A stretch of DNA of 64,000 bases from Bacillota bacterium. Lineage in GTDB: Bacteria > Bacillota > Clostridia > Christensenellales > UMGS416. Each line of letters opens with the position of its first letter. The stretch's first letter is position 1. The DNA is taken from NCBI GenBank assembly GCA_023421955.1, contig JAEZSE010000004.1:62001-126000 (forward strand). The letters are read 5' to 3'. Below are positions 19,390 through 28,755 of the stretch, in pieces. The notes under the pieces are model-generated. The model saw only the letters and a list, made by a program, of their open reading frames with translations. It was not told the DNA's origin and made no database searches. The translations under genes were made by a program, and so were the position numbers.

Positions 19390-20739
19390 ATGAAAAAAAT
19401 AAAATGTATCATGCTTGTTATCTTCTTTATACTAACGTCTGGTTGCGCTACAGGTAAACCTGGCGGTACCGACCAACCCGAAGCCACCCGAACGCCGGCA
19501 GCCACCGCGACAGCTACACCATCAGCCACAGTGACACCACCTGTGCCAACCGGCTCCATTGATGCAATAAAAGCGCTTTTACCAAGTGAGACCGGTTTTG
19601 TTTGGCAATACTCCGGGTTTGCCGAATATGCTATGACAATGAAACTCACAGGAATTGACAAGCCGGGTGGCGTGTTGACTCTCCGATGTGAAGGAGAGGT
19701 TGCAGATATGTCCGGTGGAGAAGCGACCGGTGATTTCAGCGTGAGGGTTGCCTATCAGATCAAGGATGGTGTGCTCACGCAGCAATTGCAGGGACCAAAG
19801 GCTTTGGATAACGTTTATCCCAATCTTGAGCTGATCCGGGAACCTCTGGGAAAAGGAGCCAAGTGGCTGCAGACTGTTATAGACGCTGATGGGAAAGAAA
19901 AAAGACTGAATTGTACAATTGATGAAATCCGGCAAGTGAATGGGAAAACAGTTTATTTCCTCACCTATCAGGCGGAAGGCGACAGCTACTATGAGAAACG
20001 TGAGATTACAGAAGGCATGGGCGTAACTGCATTTGACCGCCTGTATCAGTTTGAAGACACAAGCGAACTGATCGGCTACAGGCTACATCAGCCCGATGAG
20101 CAATCACAGACTGCAGCCTGGGAACAGTGGCTGCCGCGGCTGGATCAGGAATATATCTATTTCGGCCTGGCCGAATACGGTCATAAGGGTATGTTGAGTC
20201 AAACAAAGTCCGGCGGAGCTGAAACAGTGCTGGAATATCATGGCACCTACAGCGACGGCACAGGCAGAGATGACCGCTTTGTGGTGCGTTACCATGTGAA
20301 CCATGCAAGAGGCACCGTGACTGAGGAGGTTATTTCCAACGAGCGTGGGAAGAAGGAAGTGAACTCTAAGCTGCACAACCTGGTGATCCTGAAATTCCCG
20401 CTACACAAAGGGAGTCACTGGAGCCACGAAGCAAAGCTGGACGGCAAGCCGGTTACGGTGCAGGCTGAAATCAAGGAGTATGATCAATTGGCAGGCATGG
20501 TCAAAGTGCAATACACCGCAGGGAACGCAGAAGGTTATTATAACAGCACTTACCTAGAGGAGCGCACCTTTGAAAAAGGTTATGGTATGACCGGATTCGG
20601 CAAACTGATGCCGGGCGAAATTGGCATAAAAGATCAGGATACAGCAAACCCGAAAAAGGTGGAGGAAGCCATTGTGCAGCATATGTTCGGATATTCGCTG
20701 AACAAGCAATCTCAAACAGAATCGGGAGCGACGAAATAG
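19390..20739 (+). CDS. Secreted lipoprotein, uncharacterised
   Basis: 449 residues. Signal peptide MKKIKCIMLVIFFILTSGC with lipobox LTSGC, then a Thr/Ala/Pro linker (ATRTPAATATATPSATVTPP). The rest is a beta-rich extracellular part with two similar halves. Both halves contain a segment like LLPSETGFVWQYSGFAEYAMTM and LPRLDQEYIYFGLAEYGHKGML, and both end in a EKGYGMTGFGKL or TEGMGVTAFDRL motif, so it is an internal duplication. No function is assigned. The in-frame ATG at 19369 is rejected because GGAGGG (19375-19380) sits inside that extension and serves ATG 19390. Confidence 0.75.
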   Translation: MKKIKCIMLVIFFILTSGCATGKPGGTDQPEATRTPAATATATPSATVTPPVPTGSIDAIKALLPSETGFVWQYSGFAEYAMTMKLTGIDKPGGVLTLRCEGEVADMSGGEATGDFSVRVAYQIKDGVLTQQLQGPKALDNVYPNLELIREPLGKGAKWLQTVIDADGKEKRLNCTIDEIRQVNGKTVYFLTYQAEGDSYYEKREITEGMGVTAFDRLYQFEDTSELIGYRLHQPDEQSQTAAWEQWLPRLDQEYIYFGLAEYGHKGMLSQTKSGGAETVLEYHGTYSDGTGRDDRFVVRYHVNHARGTVTEEVISNERGKKEVNSKLHNLVILKFPLHKGSHWSHEAKLDGKPVTVQAEIKEYDQLAGMVKVQYTAGNAEGYYNSTYLEERTFEKGYGMTGFGKLMPGEIGIKDQDTANPKKVEEAIVQHMFGYSLNKQSQTESGATK

Positions 20740-20772
20740 AAGGAGGCGGAGCTCTCATCACCTCGCCTCCTT
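20740..20772. terminator. Bidirectional hairpin between convergent genes
   Basis: 9-bp perfect inverted repeat AAGGAGGCG/CGCCTCCTT (20740-20748, 20764-20772) directly after the lipoprotein stop and before the end of the opposite gene. It lacks a strong T-tract, so terminator strength is uncertain. Confidence 0.5.
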
Positions 20773-20792
20773 GAATTCCACCATAACATCCG

Positions 20793-22337
20793 TTACCGGG
20801 TAGTATTCTTCCTACGAATTTTGTCGGATATGATCATTACGATCAATACGATAATCGCAACAATGATCAGGCCACCTAATACGATCATCGCCCGGAAAAT
20901 GTCACCGATGCTGCCTGCCGGACTGGTGACAGTCTCTACTGTTCCCGGTGTCTGATCAGTCGCTTCGCTCGCGCTGGGCACTGTGGTTGTCGTTGGCTCA
21001 GGACTGGCAACCTTCACTTCATAGGGATCGGTGGAGCGCAGATAACCGCCCTTGCCATCAGCCACAGACAATGTGAATGTGAACGCAGTGGTTTTGTCAA
21101 TGATGCGGGAAACCCATGTCCATTTGGAGACTCCCACCGGTAATGTGAAATCCTCACCCAGCTTCTCGCCGTCCTGGCTGGTGATTGTGGCGTGCTCCAC
21201 TGGTACAGCCCCTTTGTTAGTCACGGTGATCTCAAAGCTGACAATACCGGGTTCCGCCAATTGAATCAAGTCTGGGTTAGCCATAATTTCGATGTCGTAC
21301 TGGTCGCTGCCTGCGCTCACAACAACTTGCAGCTGGTTCGTTGTTACTGTGACCGGGTTACCGGAGTCATCTTTGGCGGTGATGGAGTATTGAAACGTGG
21401 TGGTGTGAATCAGCATCACGGTCTTGGAAAATTGTATCGACTCGCCCTTGTCAAGCGATTGGGCGGTGAACAATTTCCCCCCCAGCGTCGGCTCATTGAT
21501 GGTGATACCTGAGATTCTGACACTTCCAGCGTTTTGCAGTTCACACACCAGCGTTACTTGCCCGCCGGGTTCCACGGATTCGGGGAGGATCGCACGGAGC
21601 GTCGCTTCCAACTGCACCACCTTGAGCTTTACAGTCTTTTCCGCACACTGTGCCGAATAGGTTGTGCCATTGGCCTGATAAGTGAGTTTGGGTGTCGATG
21701 TAAAATCGGCTTCCACCTTGTAATTTAGCGTCTTGGTTTTTGTAGTACCTGCCGGCAGCGAAGGCTCGGTAAGCTTGAAATCATGCCCGATGCCTGCATC
21801 TGTGATCACCAGGTCGGTAATGTCCACGGTACCGGTGTTTTTCACAGTATAAGTGATCGCCACCGTCTCGCCGCTTTCCACCGATGCTTTATCAATGGTG
21901 CGCGTGAACGAGACAGCTGGATCAACAGACACCTTTGAGGGAATCGTGATATGAAACGGCAAACCCGATTGGTTGCCATCCCAAACAAGTGCAAAAGACA
22001 GCGGTTGGTTGAGGTCGCCGCTCTTGACAGAAATTGTAAACCTGATGTCGGAGTTTTCTCCGATGGTAATGTTGCCCACCGTTTCAGACGACTTTACAGC
22101 ATTTCCGGTCACACGTACATTATCAAGGCCACCTTCAGCCCTTGATATATCCACCGAGATGTTTGCTGTTACATCCACTTCGCCATCGCCTGAAAGAGCG
22201 TTGGGGTTTGTGCGGATGTTGGACAAGATGACTCCATCGGACGAAAACGTATCAATCGCATAGGCTGTGCTCCCGAACGCCGATGAAGTTAATAATAATA
22301 TAGAACATAATAATATCGCAATACTGCGAATCCGCAT
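20793..22337 (-). CDS. Membrane-anchored surface protein with repeated Ig-like (CARDB/DUF11-type) domains
   Basis: 514 residues. Signal peptide (RSIAILLCSILLLTSSAFGSTAYA) followed by four or so beta-sandwich repeats of the COG1361/CARDB/DUF11 type. The repeats are recognisable by VSVDPAVSFTRTIDKASVESGETVAITYTVKNTG, ESVEPGGQVTLVCELQNAG and AEPGIVSFEITVTNKG. A Thr/Ser-rich stalk then leads to a C-terminal TM helix (FRAMIVLGGLIIVAIIVLIVMII) and basic tail KIRRKN. The topology is outside-facing and anchored at the C-terminus. A structural or scaffolding role at the cell surface is inferred. AGGAGG precedes ATG 22337. Confidence 0.78.
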   Translation of the reverse strand: MRIRSIAILLCSILLLTSSAFGSTAYAIDTFSSDGVILSNIRTNPNALSGDGEVDVTANISVDISRAEGGLDNVRVTGNAVKSSETVGNITIGENSDIRFTISVKSGDLNQPLSFALVWDGNQSGLPFHITIPSKVSVDPAVSFTRTIDKASVESGETVAITYTVKNTGTVDITDLVITDAGIGHDFKLTEPSLPAGTTKTKTLNYKVEADFTSTPKLTYQANGTTYSAQCAEKTVKLKVVQLEATLRAILPESVEPGGQVTLVCELQNAGSVRISGITINEPTLGGKLFTAQSLDKGESIQFSKTVMLIHTTTFQYSITAKDDSGNPVTVTTNQLQVVVSAGSDQYDIEIMANPDLIQLAEPGIVSFEITVTNKGAVPVEHATITSQDGEKLGEDFTLPVGVSKWTWVSRIIDKTTAFTFTLSVADGKGGYLRSTDPYEVKVASPEPTTTTVPSASEATDQTPGTVETVTSPAGSIGDIFRAMIVLGGLIIVAIIVLIVMIISDKIRRKNTTR

Positions 22338-22387
22338 GAATTCAACCTCCTGAAAAACGGGTGGAAAACCCGAAAAACAACAAACAC

Positions 22388-22416
22388 ATTCTATCTGATT
22401 GCATTCGGGCTGTCAA
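22388..22416 (-). promoter_or_regulatory. Promoter of the Ig-like surface protein gene
   Basis: TTGACA (22411-22416), 17-base spacer, TAGAAT (22388-22393), near consensus. The leader then contains a small hairpin CGGGT-TTTCC-ACCCG followed by TTTTT just before the AGGAGG. Confidence 0.7.
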
Positions 22417-22534
22417 ATTATCAGAGCGCTGAAACGCCAGTAATTATATGGGTTTGAGGGTATATCTGACCAAGCAGCCCATGTGAATATACATCTCTGA
22501 AAGCTCTGCCAATGGCTGCAAAAGCGATCCATCC

Positions 22535-22563
22535 TTCACAATGGGTGCAGTTTTTGATATAAT
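22535..22563 (+). promoter_or_regulatory. Promoter of dacF-galE
   Basis: TTCACA (22535-22540), 17-base spacer, TGA-TATAAT (extended -10, 22555-22563), about 40 bases before the dacF start. Confidence 0.6.
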
Positions 22564-22603
22564 CATATTGCTTTTTGAAATATTGTCGGAAAGGTTTTGT
22601 TTG

Positions 22604-24121
22604 ATGAGGAAATTCCTACTGCCAGTTCTTGCGGCAATGCTGGCGTTATCAATACAATTTGCACCCATATCGGCGCGGGCTGAAGGCGCAGCTGCAGCCA
22701 TGCCATATGGCACCGCTTCGCCCAGGGATTGGGATAAAAAAGCTCCCGAAGGTGAGTTGCTTGGCACGGCGGTGAAGGCCGAAGCGGCGATCCTCATGGA
22801 TGAAAAAACTGGAAAGATACTATTTGAAAAAAACGCCGACGCACACCTGTATCCGGCCAGCATCACAAAAATCATGACCTGCCTGTTGGCGGTGGAATAC
22901 ATCAAAAGCGGTCACAAAACGTCTGAACTGGTCACAGTGGGCACTCTTCCGAAATTACCAAGCGGTTATGTTAACATCGGCTTGGTAAGCGGCGAAACAC
23001 TACCGCTGGAAACCTTGCTCTATGCGTTGATGCTGCCTTCTGCAAACGACGCCGCCAACGCCATTGGTGTGCATGTGGGTGGGAGCATAGAGGCTTTCGT
23101 TCAGATGATGAACGACAAGGCTCAGGAGTTGGGTATGACCAACACCCATTATACAAATACCTATGGTCTGCATGATACTGAGCACTACACCTCCGCGAAA
23201 GACATGGCAATTCTTGCCAGAGAAGGCAGAAAATATCCGGAGTTTACAAAGCTGGTTTCCACGTACAAATATACTGCACCGGCCACAAATAAGCATGAAG
23301 CCAGGACATGGGAGAACCATAACAAGCTGATCAATCCCAACAAAGATGAGGCATATGGATACACGTATGCGACAGGTGTGAAAACCGGTTATACAGACCC
23401 AGCCAGATACACCCTCGTATCTTCTGCAAAAAAGGATAATATGAGCTTGATCGGCGTTGTGCTAAAAGACGGCAAACCCGATTACTGGGTTGATTCGGTT
23501 ACGATGCTTGAATATGGCTTCCAGTTTTTTGACACACTGGATCTAAAAAAGCTCTTAAGCAGCCAGACAATCGATCCTCTGGAAGTGAAAAACGCAGCAG
23601 GCACCGACCCAGGCCAGGGTGTGCTGCAACTCACGCTGCTGCCCAAAACAGTCAACGCCTACATTACCGATCAGAAGGAAATCATCGACAGCCTGCGCGC
23701 CGATCCATCGCAGTTTGTGGCCAATGTGCAGATCACTAAGGACGCAGCCCCGATCGCGCAGGACGAAGTTATCGGCACTGTGACCTACACCTACAAAGAA
23801 TCAATTGTGTTTGAATGCGATCTGCTGGCCTCGCGGGAGGTCAAGGAGATGCCCACCCCCGCGCCAACTACCGCTCAAGCGGGGAACAACTCCACAGCCA
23901 ACGGCTCCAGTCAATCTGCTGGTGGTGTTGCCCAATCAGGCAAACCGTCAGATCTTGATGAGGCAAACGGAGGTGGCAGCTCGATCTTGGTGTGGATCGG
24001 TGTTGTGGTTTTGGTGCTATTGTTGGCAGTGGTTGCGATCCGGATTGTCAACATGCAGAAGCGAAATCGAAAATACCGTCAATACAATTACCGCAGTGGA
24101 AGCGCAAGGATGAAACGCTGA
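22604..24121 (+). CDS. dacF: D-alanyl-D-alanine carboxypeptidase (DacF/PBP5 family)
   Basis: 505-residue penicillin-binding protein that removes the terminal D-Ala from muropeptide stems. A signal peptide precedes the peptidase S11 domain, which has all three active-site motifs: SxxK in PASITKIM (about 86), SxN in LPSANDA (about 145) and KTG in GVKTGYT (about 260). A beta-rich PBP5 C-terminal domain, a Ser/Gly/Asn linker and a C-terminal TM helix (SSILVWIGVVVLVLLLAVVA) with a basic tail follow; the usual family uses an amphipathic anchor, so the true TM helix is a variation. GGAAAGG precedes ATG 22604; the upstream ATG at 22541 lacks a site. galE follows after 18 bases. Confidence 0.9.
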   Translation: MRKFLLPVLAAMLALSIQFAPISARAEGAAAAMPYGTASPRDWDKKAPEGELLGTAVKAEAAILMDEKTGKILFEKNADAHLYPASITKIMTCLLAVEYIKSGHKTSELVTVGTLPKLPSGYVNIGLVSGETLPLETLLYALMLPSANDAANAIGVHVGGSIEAFVQMMNDKAQELGMTNTHYTNTYGLHDTEHYTSAKDMAILAREGRKYPEFTKLVSTYKYTAPATNKHEARTWENHNKLINPNKDEAYGYTYATGVKTGYTDPARYTLVSSAKKDNMSLIGVVLKDGKPDYWVDSVTMLEYGFQFFDTLDLKKLLSSQTIDPLEVKNAAGTDPGQGVLQLTLLPKTVNAYITDQKEIIDSLRADPSQFVANVQITKDAAPIAQDEVIGTVTYTYKESIVFECDLLASREVKEMPTPAPTTAQAGNNSTANGSSQSAGGVAQSGKPSDLDEANGGGSSILVWIGVVVLVLLLAVVAIRIVNMQKRNRKYRQYNYRSGSARMKR

Positions 24122-24139
24122 TTTGTCAGGAGGTACGAC

Positions 24140-25144
24140 ATGAAAATTCTGGTGACAGGCGGTGCCGGCTACATTGGATCCACCACCTGCTCGGCCTTGC
24201 TGGACGCTGGCCACACGCCGGTGATCCTGGACTCTCTTGTGAACGGCCGCAAGGCTTTCACAGAAGACCGGATCTTTTATCAAGGCGACATCGCAGATAA
24301 AGCACTTGTTCAGCGGATCTTTGCCGAGCATCCTGATATTGCCGCAGCAATCCACTTCGCAGCCCTGATTGTGGTGCCGGACTCGGTTGCACGCCCATAT
24401 GATTACTACGCAGAAAATGTGGTCAAGTCGCTGGGGTTGTTTCGGCAACTGAACGAGCTGGGATGTAAACGGATCATATTCTCCTCCTCTGCCTCCATCT
24501 ATGACGCGGTACCGGGGTTCATGGTGAGGGAGGATTCTCCTTTGAAACCATCCAGCCCTTATGCCCGCACAAAATATATGATGGAAATGGTGTTGGAAGA
24601 TATGTGCCGCGCCTATGGCATGAAGGGCATCGCACTGCGCTATTTCAACCCCATCGGCGCCGACCCATGGATGCGCACCGGCCCTTATGACCCGGCCCCC
24701 ACCCATGTGCTGGGCAAGATGGTGAGCGCGGCGCTGGGCCGAATCGCTAAATTTCAACTCACCGGCACCGATTGGGCCACCCGCGACGGCACCGGCATCC
24801 GCGACTACATCCACATCTGGGATTTGGCCCAAGCCCATGTGAAGGCCTTGGAGCGGTTTGACAGCGCGTTTGTGCAAGCAGGCGGCAGCTATATGCCCAT
24901 CAACTTAGGCACCGGTCTGGGTGTGACGGTTCGCGAGCTGCTCACGGCATTTGAGGCAGTCTATGGCAAAAAGATCAACACGGTAACCGCTCCCCCCCGC
25001 CCCGGCGACGTGGCCGGCGCCTTTGCCAATGCTGACAGAGCATTGGCACTGTTGGGCTGGAAAGCGGAGCGCACTGTAAAACAGGGCATTGAAGACGCGT
25101 TGAAATGGACCGATGAGGTGCGACCCGGCAAGTTGGGCTATTGA
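24140..25144 (+). CDS. galE: UDP-glucose 4-epimerase
   Basis: 334-residue NAD-dependent SDR enzyme interconverting UDP-glucose and UDP-galactose in the cytosol. The N-terminal Rossmann motif is TGGAGYIGS (residues 7-15). The catalytic serine region is IFSSSASIYD and the YxxxK motif is YARTK (about 140). Family motifs RYFNPIGADP, GTGIRDYIHIWDLAQAHVKAL and NLGTGLGVTVRELL are present. AGGAGG precedes ATG 24140. It is co-transcribed with dacF, so it may supply UDP-sugars for envelope glycans, and UDP-glucose is the donor for the glucan synthase upstream. Some epimerases of this family act on UDP-GlcNAc or UDP-xylose as well. Confidence 0.88.
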   Translation: MKILVTGGAGYIGSTTCSALLDAGHTPVILDSLVNGRKAFTEDRIFYQGDIADKALVQRIFAEHPDIAAAIHFAALIVVPDSVARPYDYYAENVVKSLGLFRQLNELGCKRIIFSSSASIYDAVPGFMVREDSPLKPSSPYARTKYMMEMVLEDMCRAYGMKGIALRYFNPIGADPWMRTGPYDPAPTHVLGKMVSAALGRIAKFQLTGTDWATRDGTGIRDYIHIWDLAQAHVKALERFDSAFVQAGGSYMPINLGTGLGVTVRELLTAFEAVYGKKINTVTAPPRPGDVAGAFANADRALALLGWKAERTVKQGIEDALKWTDEVRPGKLGY

Positions 25145-25160
25145 TCTAGCTGTAAATAAA

Positions 25161-25187
25161 GCGTCCGGATCATCCGGGCGCTTTTTT
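25161..25187 (+). terminator. Terminator after galE
   Basis: 10-bp stem GCGTCCGGAT/ATCCGGGCGC (one G-T pair, one-base apparent loop that will open to a small loop) followed by TTTTTT. Confidence 0.85.
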
Positions 25188-25272
25188 CGACCTGTTTTGC
25201 CTTGATTTACCATCTCTCGATGTTATACTGGAGAAGTAAGTGAGACACATGCCGGTCAGGAGGGCACAATTG

Positions 25273-26850
25273 ATGAAAATAGTGGTGAAATTCCTCGCCT
25301 GTATGCTGGTTGCGGTAACTGTTTTTGCGCCGCAGCCATCCATGGCTGCCGCCAGTCAGGCCATCGGCGAGTGGGCATACACCGTGGACGGCGCCAGTGC
25401 TACCGTGACAGGCTATTCAGGTCCCGGCGGAGATGTGGTTGTGCCGGGCACGCTGGGCGGCGCGGCAGTGTCGGCCATTGGCTCAAGCGTGTTTGAGGGC
25501 AAGACGGGCATCAGGTCGGTATCGCTGCCGGCTAGCGTATCCGTGATCGGTGACAACGCCTTCAAAGGCTGCGTGGGCCTGCAAAGCGTCAAGCTTCCGG
25601 AGTATTTGCTGGGCATTGGCGATTCGGCGTTTACCGGATGCACCGCCCTTGCGTCAGTCACCATCCCCAAATGGGTGAACAATATTTCCTCCGCCGCCTT
25701 TGAGGGCTGTACCGCCCTGGCTGCCGTCTATTTCGAAGGCCAGCCGCCGGCCATCAGCGTCTCAGCGTTCAGCAATACTGCAGAAAAACTTCGCTTTTTC
25801 AGTCACGCCACGCAAACCGGCTGGAGCGGCTATACCGACCGGCCTGTCACCACCTATTGCATGGCCTTACTTGAGTTTATGGACGGTAAAGCTCCCACAT
25901 CGATGGTTCTGACGCTCTCCGGAGGCAAGGCTTCCCCCACCCCCACCGCCCCAACGCTAGCTGGTTATCAGTTTGTGGGTTGGTATCGGGAAGCCTCCTG
26001 CCTCAACAAATGGGATTTTTCCACCGCCGTGATTAGCAACGATGTGGTGCTCTATGCCCTATGGAAACCGACGCAATGCAAAGTCACCTTTGACAGCCAG
26101 GGTGGCAGCGCCATATCCCCTGTCAACGCGGCATACGGCTCCCCCATCCCTGCCCAGGTTGACCCGGCTCGCGACGGGTTTGTGTTCGGTGGTTGGTATC
26201 GTGACGCTGCTTGCACAAAGGCTTGGAGCATCGCAACCGAGCCTTTACAGGGTGACGTCACGCTATTTGCCCGGTGGGTTGTACCAACTGCGCCGCAGGA
26301 ACCAAAGGCGGTTTCTGTCTCGTCCTCCGCCATTACGGTGCGCTGGAAAGCTTCTGAATACGCCTCAGGATATGAGGTATACCGTGCGCAGTCCTCGAGA
26401 GGTGAATACAAGCTGGTCGCTACTGCCTATACCAATTTCTTCACAGATGAGGGATTAAAGCTTGGTGCTCCTTACTATTTCGTGATCAAGCCCTTCAAGC
26501 AGTTGGAAACAGCCCGTGTCTATGGTGACGATTCCATTGTGGTCTCCGCCAAACCGGTGCCAGCAGAGCCGGCAGTACAGGCTGTTCATACCGACCCCGT
26601 AACCGTCAAAGTCTCCTGGGGGGCGGTGTCCGGCGCGACCAAGTATGAGGTGTGCCGGGCGGAAAAGGCTGGCGGGCCTTTCATGCTTGTGAAAACCCTC
26701 ACCTCCACCGCCTGGTGGAACGGCGGCCTTGCCGTTGGCACGGAATATTATTACATGGTCAGGGCATACGCGGTTGTGAAGGGCAAGAAGGTTTATGGGC
26801 CATACAGCAAGCCAATTCTCGTAAAGCTAGAACAACCGGCGGTCAATTGA
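25273..26850 (+). CDS. Secreted surface protein: BspA-type LRR, InlB B-repeats and FN3 domains
   Basis: 525 residues. Signal peptide (MKIVVKFLACMLVAVTVFAPQPSMAA), then LRR_5/BspA repeats (about 50-175; IGDNAFKGCVGLQSVKLPEYLLG, IGDSAFTGCTALASVTIP). Two Listeria-Bacteroides (InlB B) repeats follow (about 205-335; GYQFVGWYREASCLNKWDF and FVFGGWYRDAACTKAW), then two fibronectin type III domains (about 340-520; YEVYRAQSSRGEYKLV, YEVCRAEKAGGPFMLV). No sortase motif or C-terminal TM helix is seen, so it may be released or held non-covalently. AGGAGGG at 25258-25264 selects ATG 25273 over earlier in-frame ATGs. An adhesion or matrix-binding role is inferred from domain types. Confidence 0.82.
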   Translation: MKIVVKFLACMLVAVTVFAPQPSMAAASQAIGEWAYTVDGASATVTGYSGPGGDVVVPGTLGGAAVSAIGSSVFEGKTGIRSVSLPASVSVIGDNAFKGCVGLQSVKLPEYLLGIGDSAFTGCTALASVTIPKWVNNISSAAFEGCTALAAVYFEGQPPAISVSAFSNTAEKLRFFSHATQTGWSGYTDRPVTTYCMALLEFMDGKAPTSMVLTLSGGKASPTPTAPTLAGYQFVGWYREASCLNKWDFSTAVISNDVVLYALWKPTQCKVTFDSQGGSAISPVNAAYGSPIPAQVDPARDGFVFGGWYRDAACTKAWSIATEPLQGDVTLFARWVVPTAPQEPKAVSVSSSAITVRWKASEYASGYEVYRAQSSRGEYKLVATAYTNFFTDEGLKLGAPYYFVIKPFKQLETARVYGDDSIVVSAKPVPAEPAVQAVHTDPVTVKVSWGAVSGATKYEVCRAEKAGGPFMLVKTLTSTAWWNGGLAVGTEYYYMVRAYAVVKGKKVYGPYSKPILVKLEQPAVN

Positions 26851-26852
26851 GC

Positions 26853-27698
26853 ATGATAACACCCTCAGTAAAACCAAAGTTATGCAGGCTGCTCCGCATC
26901 GCCGAGATCGTGTCAGCCATAGCGATTGCACTGTGGCTTGTCCTGTGCCTCCTTCTTTATGGCGCGCAGGACAAGCTTCTGTTTTACCCCAAAAAGCTCT
27001 CCGTCGAGGCATTTGCACAAGCCGGTGACCCGCCCGGTGTGGACACTGTGGAACTTGCCATGGCCGATGGCACGGTGGTGCGCGGCTGGTTTGTTACGAA
27101 CAAAGCCAACAAAGAAAACAACCTGTTGTTTTACTTCGGGGGGAACGCCGAGGAAGTCTCCCGCCTGATCGAGCGGATGGGCGAGCTGGAAGGCTGGGCT
27201 GTCGTCCTCATGAACTACCGGGGGTACGGAGCAAGCGACGGCACAGCCAGCGAAACCACGATGTACAGCGACGCGCTGGAAATCTATGACCACTTTACCC
27301 AGATGGATGACTACAGCAACGGCAAGGTCGTTTTGATGGGCAGGAGCATTGGCACCGGCGTGGCAGCCTATGTGGCCAGCCAGCGGGACACATCCTCTGT
27401 GATCCTGGTGTCTCCTTACGACAGCATGACCAGTGTGGTGCAGGAAATGATCCCATTTGTTCCCGTCAATTTGATACTGCGGCACAAGTTCAATACCATT
27501 GAGCGCGCGCCAGGGATTACATCTCCCCTGCTCATTCTCACCGGGTCGGAGGATACCACGATCCCGGTTTGGCATTCCAGGCTTGTAGCGGATCACTGGG
27601 GCGGAGATGTGAAGATGGTGGAGATTGTGGGGGATCACAATTCGATGAGCAGGCAGGAGGGTTATTGGGAGGAGATTTATATGTTCCTAGACAAATAA
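26853..27698 (+). CDS. Membrane-anchored alpha/beta hydrolase
   Basis: 281 residues. One N-terminal TM helix (about 15-38) followed by an alpha/beta hydrolase of the BEM46/ABHD13-like group. Oxyanion-hole region NLLFYFGGNAEE, nucleophile elbow GRSIGTG, acid in LTGSEDTTIP and histidine in VGDHNSM complete a Ser-Asp-His triad. It likely faces the membrane surface and acts as an esterase or thioesterase; the substrate is unknown. The start ATG lies two bases after the previous stop and has no good ribosome site, which suggests translational coupling. A longer in-frame extension to 26652 overlaps the FN3 protein and is rejected. Confidence 0.78.
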   Translation: MITPSVKPKLCRLLRIAEIVSAIAIALWLVLCLLLYGAQDKLLFYPKKLSVEAFAQAGDPPGVDTVELAMADGTVVRGWFVTNKANKENNLLFYFGGNAEEVSRLIERMGELEGWAVVLMNYRGYGASDGTASETTMYSDALEIYDHFTQMDDYSNGKVVLMGRSIGTGVAAYVASQRDTSSVILVSPYDSMTSVVQEMIPFVPVNLILRHKFNTIERAPGITSPLLILTGSEDTTIPVWHSRLVADHWGGDVKMVEIVGDHNSMSRQEGYWEEIYMFLDK

Positions 27699-27725
27699 CA
27701 AATAACGTACTATCATATCCAAATA

Positions 27726-27754
27726 TTGTCTTTTAGTGGAAGAATATATATAAT
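27726..27754 (+). promoter_or_regulatory. Promoter of the DGQHR cassette
   Basis: TTGTCT (27726-27731), 17-base spacer, TATAAT (27749-27754), about 20 bases before the ATG at 27775. The cassette therefore has its own promoter. Confidence 0.7.
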
Positions 27755-27774
27755 AACGATAAGGATGTGATAAT

Positions 27775-28755
27775 ATGCCAAATACTTCTTGTTATTCCGC
27801 AATTAAGTGTACCCAAAACAGATATACATTTTATCTTTCAGTCATAAAGAGTGAAGAACTAAAGAATATTTGCTTTATTTCAAGACGCTCTGAAAATAAA
27901 CTCAAGGGATTTCAACGATTGCTAAATGCAAGCAGAGCTAATGATATTGCAAAATATCTTGATGAGAATAAAGGTGTAATCCCTTCACCAATTATTTTGA
28001 GCGCTCAGCATAAGGCAAGTCTTTTATATAACCCCGAAGATAATACAATTCAATTTAATCAATTAACTGATTGTTTTCTAGTTATAGATGGCCAACATAG
28101 GTTATATGGATTATTTGAATCAAAGAATAATTACGATGTGCCAGTAGTTATCTTTGATAATCTAGATTTGTCTTCTGAAGTTAAGTTATTTGTTGACATT
28201 AATACAAATCAAAGAGGAGTACCAACCTCGCTTCTTCTTGATATTAAGCAATTAGCAGGTATTGAGACAAGTAGAGAGAATAGGCAGAGAAATCTATATG
28301 ATAGTCTCGATAAAAAGTCACCGCTTTCTGGATATTTATCATCATCTACTAGTGTCCAGGGAAAAATTTCGAGGACTGTATTGTACGATGCAACTACACC
28401 GATTTTTGATAATGGCCCATTAAGTGATAAAGATGATGAAATCATCTATAAATCTGTTAATAGTTACTTACTTGCTTTTGAGCGCGTGTTTTCTGAAAGT
28501 GCAAGTAAAGGAGCACGCATAACAAAAACAGCCATATTTAAAGCGATATTTCTGCTATTCAATGAAATCATCTCAAAGTGCTTAGGAGAACATGGAAATG
28601 CAAAAAGTGAAACAGTATACCAAGTGATAAAGTCTTTATCGAATCTTGATTATGATACCTATACTGGAACAAATAATGCTACAATTCTGCGTATCGCTAA
28701 AGACATGAGAATTGAACTCAATAAGTACTATATTAATGAGGATATGTTTGACTGA
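27775..28755 (+). CDS. DGQHR-domain protein (DndB-like)
   Basis: 326 residues with the diagnostic DGQHRLYGL at 105-109, preceded by a strand (CFLVI) and followed by PVVIFDNL, then DINTNQRGVPTSLLLDI (about 141-157). This is the DGQHR/DndB family. It is known from DNA phosphorothioation (DndB, a regulator) and 7-deazaguanine DNA modification (DpdB) islands. The DGQHR strand-turn resembles the DGHHR of ParB/sulfiredoxin-fold proteins, which suggests nucleotide binding or hydrolysis (inference). No dndC, dndD, dndE or tgt-like gene is near. Base use is strongly AT-rich, unlike both flanks. AAGGATG precedes the ATG. The stop overlaps the next start (TGATG), so translation is coupled. Confidence 0.75.
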   Translation: MPNTSCYSAIKCTQNRYTFYLSVIKSEELKNICFISRRSENKLKGFQRLLNASRANDIAKYLDENKGVIPSPIILSAQHKASLLYNPEDNTIQFNQLTDCFLVIDGQHRLYGLFESKNNYDVPVVIFDNLDLSSEVKLFVDINTNQRGVPTSLLLDIKQLAGIETSRENRQRNLYDSLDKKSPLSGYLSSSTSVQGKISRTVLYDATTPIFDNGPLSDKDDEIIYKSVNSYLLAFERVFSESASKGARITKTAIFKAIFLLFNEIISKCLGEHGNAKSETVYQVIKSLSNLDYDTYTGTNNATILRIAKDMRIELNKYYINEDMFD

